DNA of 64,000 nt from JAUYQR01 sp963822435. Its GTDB lineage: Bacteria > Pseudomonadota > Alphaproteobacteria > Rhodobacterales > Rhodobacteraceae. The notes under the pieces are model-generated. The model did not search any database and was not told the origin of the DNA. It saw nothing but the letters and a program-made list of their open reading frames with translations. The stretch is from assembly GCA_963822435.1 (NCBI GenBank), contig CAWGHN010000004.1, positions 620,001 to 684,000 on the forward strand. The letters run 5' to 3'. The translations under genes and the position numbers were made by a program. Of the stretch, positions 60,461 through 64,000 are shown one piece after another (position 1 is the first letter of the stretch; the number at the start of each line of letters is the position of its first letter).

Positions 60461-60883
60461 TCAGCCGACCAGTTCAAGGCCCGAAAAGAAAAAGCCGATC
60501 TCGCGCTCTGCCGAAGCCGGGCTGTCCGAACCGTGGACCGAGTTTTCGCCGACCGACAGCGCAAACTCTTTACGGATGGTGCCGTCAGCGGCGTTCGTCG
60601 GGTTGGTGGCACCCATCACTTCGCGGTTCTTCAAGATTGCGCCGTCGCCCTCCAGCACCTGCACGACGACCGGCTCGGACGCCATGAAATCACAAAGCTC
60701 GCCATAAAAGCCGCGCTCCTTGTGTTCGGCGTAGAACTGGCCAGCCTGAGCGGGCGTCAGGTGGATGCGCTTTTGCGCGACGATCCGCAGACCGGCTTCC
60801 TCGAACTTGGCATTGATCTTGCCAGTCAGGTTGCGCTTGGTCGCGTCGGGTTTGATGATCGACAGGGTACGTTCGATGGCCAT
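60461..60883 (-). CDS. ndk: Nucleoside diphosphate kinase
   Basis: 140 aa. It moves the gamma-phosphate of ATP to nucleoside diphosphates. ERTLSIIKPDATKRN at the N-terminus and the active-site histidine in SVGENSVHGSDSPASAEREI (about residue 117) are diagnostic. GGAGAG precedes the ATG. Monocistronic, with its own terminator, divergent from the second ABC-F gene. Confidence 0.97.
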   Translation of the reverse strand: MAIERTLSIIKPDATKRNLTGKINAKFEEAGLRIVAQKRIHLTPAQAGQFYAEHKERGFYGELCDFMASEPVVVQVLEGDGAILKNREVMGATNPTNAADGTIRKEFALSVGENSVHGSDSPASAEREIGFFFSGLELVG

Positions 60884-61008
60884 GAGGCTCTCCGTTTGGT
60901 TGCTGCGCTTTTGCGCGAATGGGATGGCGGGCTGCTAACATGCGCAAGCGGCCTTGAAAAGGTGGCATGGCATTGACGCGGGCGCTGGCTTCGGGCAAGC
61001 CCCCGGCC

Positions 61009-62853
61009 ATGCTCAAGATCGAAGACATCACCTATTCCGTCGAAGGCCGCCCGTTGTTCGAGGGCGCGTCGGCCACCATTCCCGCAGGCCACAAGGTTGG
61101 CCTTGTCGGTCGCAACGGCGCGGGCAAGACCACGCTCTTCCGGCTGATCCGGGGCGAGCTGGCGCTGGAGGGCGGCGCGATCACCCTGCCCCAGCGCGCC
61201 CGCATCGGGGGCGTGGCCCAAGAGGTGCCGTCATCGGAAACCTCGCTTCTGGAAACGGTGCTGTCCGCCGATACCGAACGCGCAGCCTTGCTGGCCGAGG
61301 CGGAAACCGCCACCGACCCGCACCGGATTGCCGAAGTGCAATCGCGCCTGGCCGACATCGACGCGTGGTCGGCCGAGGGTCGCGCCTCCAGCATCCTCAA
61401 GGGGCTTGGCTTCGATGCCGCCCAGCAGTTGATGCCCTGTTCCGCGTTTTCCGGCGGCTGGCGGATGCGCGTGGCACTGGCGGGTGTTCTGTTCGCCCAG
61501 CCCGACTACCTGCTGCTGGACGAACCGACCAACTACCTTGACCTTGAAGGCGCCTTGTGGCTGGAAAGCTACCTGCAGAAATACCCCCATACCGTCCTGA
61601 TCATCAGCCACGACCGCGGTCTTCTGAACCGCGCCGTCAGCGGCATCCTGCATCTGGACGAGCGCAAGCTCACCTACTGGACCGGCCCCTACGACCAGTT
61701 CGCCCGCCAGATGGCCGAACGCCGCGCCGTGTTGCAGGCCGAGGCGAAAAAGCAGGAAGCCCGGCGCGCACATCTGCAATCCTTCGTGGACCGGTTCAAG
61801 GCCAAGGCGTCAAAGGCCGTTCAGGCGCAGTCCCGCGTCAAGATGCTGGAAAAGATGGTAACGATCACCGCGCCGGAGGATGCCAAGAAGGTGGTCTTCA
61901 CCTTCCCTGCCCCCGAAGAACTGTCTCCGCCGATCATCAACATGGATGGCGCGGCTGTGGGGTATGGCGGGCCGCCGGTGCTGAAGAAGCTCAGTTTGCG
62001 CATCGACCAGGATGACCGGATCGCGCTTTTGGGTCGCAATGGCGAAGGAAAGTCCACGCTTTCCAAGCTTTTGGCAGGTAAACTTCAAGCGTCCGAAGGC
62101 AAGATCACCCGGTCGTCAAAGCTGCGCATCGGCTATTTCGCCCAGCATCAGGTGGACGAGCTGCACATCGACGAGACGCCCCTGCAGCACATCATGCGTC
62201 TGCGCCCGGCCGAGGGACAAGCGCGGCTGCGCGCACGGCTGGCGGGCTTTGGCCTGATGGCCGATCAGGCGGAAACCGCTGTCGGTCGGCTGTCGGGCGG
62301 GCAAAAGGCGCGGCTGTCGCTTTTGTTGGCCACCATCGACGCGCCGCACCTGCTGATCCTTGACGAACCGACCAACCACCTCGACATGGAAAGCCGCGAG
62401 GCCCTGGTCGAAGCGCTGACCGAATATTCCGGCGCGGTGATCCTTGTCAGCCACGACATGCACCTCCTCAGCCTGGTCGCCGACCGTCTGTGGCTGGTGA
62501 AGGGCGGCGCGGTCACGCCCTATACCGAAGACCTTGATGCCTATCGCCGCCAGCTTCTGGCCGGAGACGAGGATGCCAAACCCGCAAAAGTCGTGGAGAA
62601 GCCGAAAAAAGCCAGCCGCGACGAGGTGTTGGCGCTGAAAGCTGACGTTCGCAAATGCGAGGAGCGGCTGGCAAAGCTGAACGACATGCGTGACAAGCTG
62701 GCGAAAAAGTTGGCCGATCCCGAGCTTTACGAAGATGCACGCAAGGGCGAGCTTGCCACCTGGAACGCCAAGTATGCCGAGGTGATGCAAGCGCTCGACA
62801 AGGCCGAGGCGATGTGGCTGACCGCACAGGAAAAGCTGGAAAGCGCGGCCTGA
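61009..62853 (+). CDS. ABC-F ATPase, YheS-like
   Basis: 614 aa, two ATPase cassettes and no membrane segment. Walker A motifs are VGRNGAGKTT (about 34) and GRNGEGKST (about 344). The signature motifs read FSGGWRMRVALAG and LSGGQKARLSLLL, and Walker B YLLLDEPTNYLDLEG and LLILDEPTNHLDMES. The linker (AERRAVLQAEAKKQEARRAH) and the C-terminal charged coiled coil fit the YheS/ABCF2-like branch, thought to act on stalled ribosomes. The start at MLKIEDITYSVEG was preferred over an ATG 14 codons upstream. Confidence 0.88.
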   Translation: MLKIEDITYSVEGRPLFEGASATIPAGHKVGLVGRNGAGKTTLFRLIRGELALEGGAITLPQRARIGGVAQEVPSSETSLLETVLSADTERAALLAEAETATDPHRIAEVQSRLADIDAWSAEGRASSILKGLGFDAAQQLMPCSAFSGGWRMRVALAGVLFAQPDYLLLDEPTNYLDLEGALWLESYLQKYPHTVLIISHDRGLLNRAVSGILHLDERKLTYWTGPYDQFARQMAERRAVLQAEAKKQEARRAHLQSFVDRFKAKASKAVQAQSRVKMLEKMVTITAPEDAKKVVFTFPAPEELSPPIINMDGAAVGYGGPPVLKKLSLRIDQDDRIALLGRNGEGKSTLSKLLAGKLQASEGKITRSSKLRIGYFAQHQVDELHIDETPLQHIMRLRPAEGQARLRARLAGFGLMADQAETAVGRLSGGQKARLSLLLATIDAPHLLILDEPTNHLDMESREALVEALTEYSGAVILVSHDMHLLSLVADRLWLVKGGAVTPYTEDLDAYRRQLLAGDEDAKPAKVVEKPKKASRDEVLALKADVRKCEERLAKLNDMRDKLAKKLADPELYEDARKGELATWNAKYAEVMQALDKAEAMWLTAQEKLESAA

Positions 62854-62911
62854 CAGCGCGCTTCCCAAACCGCCCCCCGCGCGGTAGCTATGGAAAACCG
62901 CGCGAGGGACG

Positions 62912-63532
62912 ATGCCTGAAACCGCCTTCCTGATCACCGCCTTCGCGACCCTGTTCGTCGTGATCGACCCGCCCGGCCTTGTGCCGCTGTTCATCGCGCT
63001 GACGCGGGGGATGAGCGATGAACACCGCCGCGCGATGGCCCTGCGCGCCTGCATCATCGCCTCTGCCCTCCTTCTTCTCTTTGGCCTTGCCGGCGAGGCG
63101 ATCCTTGAATTCATCGGCATCTCGATGCCCGCCTTCCGCATTGCCGGCGGCATCCTGCTGTTCCTGACCGCGCTCGACATGCTGTTCGAACGTCGCACCC
63201 AGCGCCGCGAAGGGCAGCAGGCCGAACCCGACCACGACCCTTCGGTGTTCCCGCTTGCCACGCCGCTGATCGCCGGGCCGGGTGCCATCGCCTCGGTCAT
63301 CCTCCTTGTCGGGCAGGCTGGCCCCGGCTGGGGTGGCACGACGGCGGTCCTTGGCCTGATGCTGGGCATGATGGCCGTGACCTATGCCTTCCTTCTTGCC
63401 TCGCCGCCACTGGAGCGGATGCTGGGCCGCACGGGCGTGATCGTGATCACCCGACTTCTGGGGATGCTGCTGGCCGCCCTGTCGGTGCAATTCGTGATCG
63501 ACGGTGTGCGCGGAACCGGATTGATCGGCTGA
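62912..63532 (+). CDS. MarC-family membrane protein
   Basis: 206 aa with six membrane segments. FATLFVVIDPPGLVPLFIAL and the internal TPLIAGPGAIASVILL are the two repeats typical of MarC (UPF0056). Despite the name, a role in multiple antibiotic resistance has not held up and the transported compound is unknown. It follows the ABC-F gene by 58 bp and precedes the protease gene by 35 bp. Confidence 0.9.
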   Translation: MPETAFLITAFATLFVVIDPPGLVPLFIALTRGMSDEHRRAMALRACIIASALLLLFGLAGEAILEFIGISMPAFRIAGGILLFLTALDMLFERRTQRREGQQAEPDHDPSVFPLATPLIAGPGAIASVILLVGQAGPGWGGTTAVLGLMLGMMAVTYAFLLASPPLERMLGRTGVIVITRLLGMLLAALSVQFVIDGVRGTGLIG

Positions 63533-63567
63533 CGCCCCTGCCCCATATCGTGTGAAACGGAGGCAAC

Positions 63568-64000
63568 ATGGACGGCGATACCCTGGCCCGCGTGGCATAC
63601 ATCGCGATCATCATGGTCGCGCTTGGCGGTTGGGCGCTGGTGGAGTTTCGCCAGCGGATGGGTCAGGCCTTGCGGATGGCGGCGGCCTGGGGGCTGATCT
63701 TCCTCGCGATGATGGCAGGCTATGGCCTTTGGTCGGACGTGCGAACCGACATCATGCCCAGCCAGATGGTCAGCGCCGGAGGCGAGATCGAGGTGCCACG
63801 CGCCGCGGACGGGCACTATTACCTGACCCTGCAGATCAATGGCACGCCGATTGTCTTCATGGCCGACACCGGGGCCACCAACATGGTGCTCAGCCGCGAG
63901 GATGCACAGGCCATCGGCATCGACCCCGAAAGCCTGCTGTTCACCGGCGAGGCGGCAACGGCGAACGGCGTCGTGCGCACCGCCCGTGTTGATGTGCCGA
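63568..64000 (+). CDS. Retropepsin-like aspartic protease, cut by the window end
   Basis: The first 144 codons are present; the 3' end lies outside. Two N-terminal membrane segments (ARVAYIAIIMVALGGWALVE; MAAAWGLIFLAMMAGYGLW) anchor a periplasmic domain. The protease motif is in PIVFMADTGATNMVLS (DTG, about residue 100), as in the TIGR02281-type clan AA proteases that act as single-domain dimers. GGAGG precedes the ATG at good spacing. The substrate is unknown. Confidence 0.85.
   Translation, partial: MDGDTLARVAYIAIIMVALGGWALVEFRQRMGQALRMAAAWGLIFLAMMAGYGLWSDVRTDIMPSQMVSAGGEIEVPRAADGHYYLTLQINGTPIVFMADTGATNMVLSREDAQAIGIDPESLLFTGEAATANGVVRTARVDVP

Noticed and set aside
1..64000. Search for tRNA, rRNA, tmRNA, SRP RNA, CRISPR arrays, insertion sequences, att sites and origin
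   Set aside because: None recognised by eye; no direct-repeat arrays, no transposase or integrase frame and no cloverleaf with a T-loop GTTCGAATC-type core in the gaps.

Overview
The window is high-GC, densely packed bacterial DNA with genes on both strands. Several things point to an alphaproteobacterium of the Rhodobacteraceae (Rhodobacter, Gemmobacter or Tabrizicola-like). These are the cckA phosphorelay kinase with a CtrA-type TTAA-N7-TTAA box in front of it, a PhaR-type operator before a 3-hydroxybutyrate dehydrogenase gene, an agl-type alpha-glucoside transport operon, a porphobilinogen synthase without the zinc cysteine triad, and a membrane protein whose N-terminus I recall only from this family. 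I found no rRNA, tRNA, CRISPR array, insertion sequence or prophage. It looks like ordinary chromosome with a few small regulatory surprises.

Layout. 0.1-5.1 kb (minus): anti-sigma and ECF sigma genes (sigma frameshifted), a 2Fe-2S/ASKHA corrinoid-activase-like gene (frameshifted), a cupin and a CoA-transferase. 5.2-11 kb: Uup-like ABC-F ATPase, outer-membrane barrel with a structured leader, TPM-domain protein, PLP decarboxylase, lipoprotein. 11-17.7 kb: cysS (3' third of unusual composition), cimA, a squalene/phytoene-synthase-like gene, an MFS exporter, a DNA glycosylase and an esterase. 17.8-28 kb: a sugar island with aglR-bgl-glk on the minus strand, divergent from aglE-F-G-A-K on the plus strand, with a control region carrying several LacI-type operator-like sites. 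28-36.8 kb: a 39-aa membrane protein, acyltransferase-like, PhyH, TehA/SLAC1-like, glutamine amidotransferase, guaB, rsmB-like and cckA. 36.8-43.8 kb: hemB, a membrane protein, mfd, a Bcr-type MFS pump and a DsbA/FrnE oxidoreductase. 43.9-48.1 kb: a phosphoesterase coupled to a Ser/Thr kinase-UspA fusion, an entericidin and an orphan YejA-like binding protein. 48.2-50.9 kb: a candidate sRNA, bdhA with its operator, a patatin and a DUF502 protein. 51-55.6 kb: a pseudouridine operon (psuK-DUF1349-psuG), a homocysteine-methyltransferase-like gene and an enolase-superfamily gene. 55.9-64 kb: rpsB-tsf, a LuxR solo, rpe-gph, ndk, a second ABC-F gene, marC and a retropepsin-like gene cut by the window end.

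How the genes work together. The agl island gives a full route for alpha-glucosides: periplasmic capture, ABC import, intracellular GH13/GH1 hydrolysis and glucose phosphorylation, all under a local LacI-type repressor. The psu genes salvage RNA-derived pseudouridine. bdhA is a PHB-cycle enzyme and the site in front of it fits the PHB regulator. Three otherwise intact genes are broken by single-base insertions. These need read-level checking before they are called pseudogenes.
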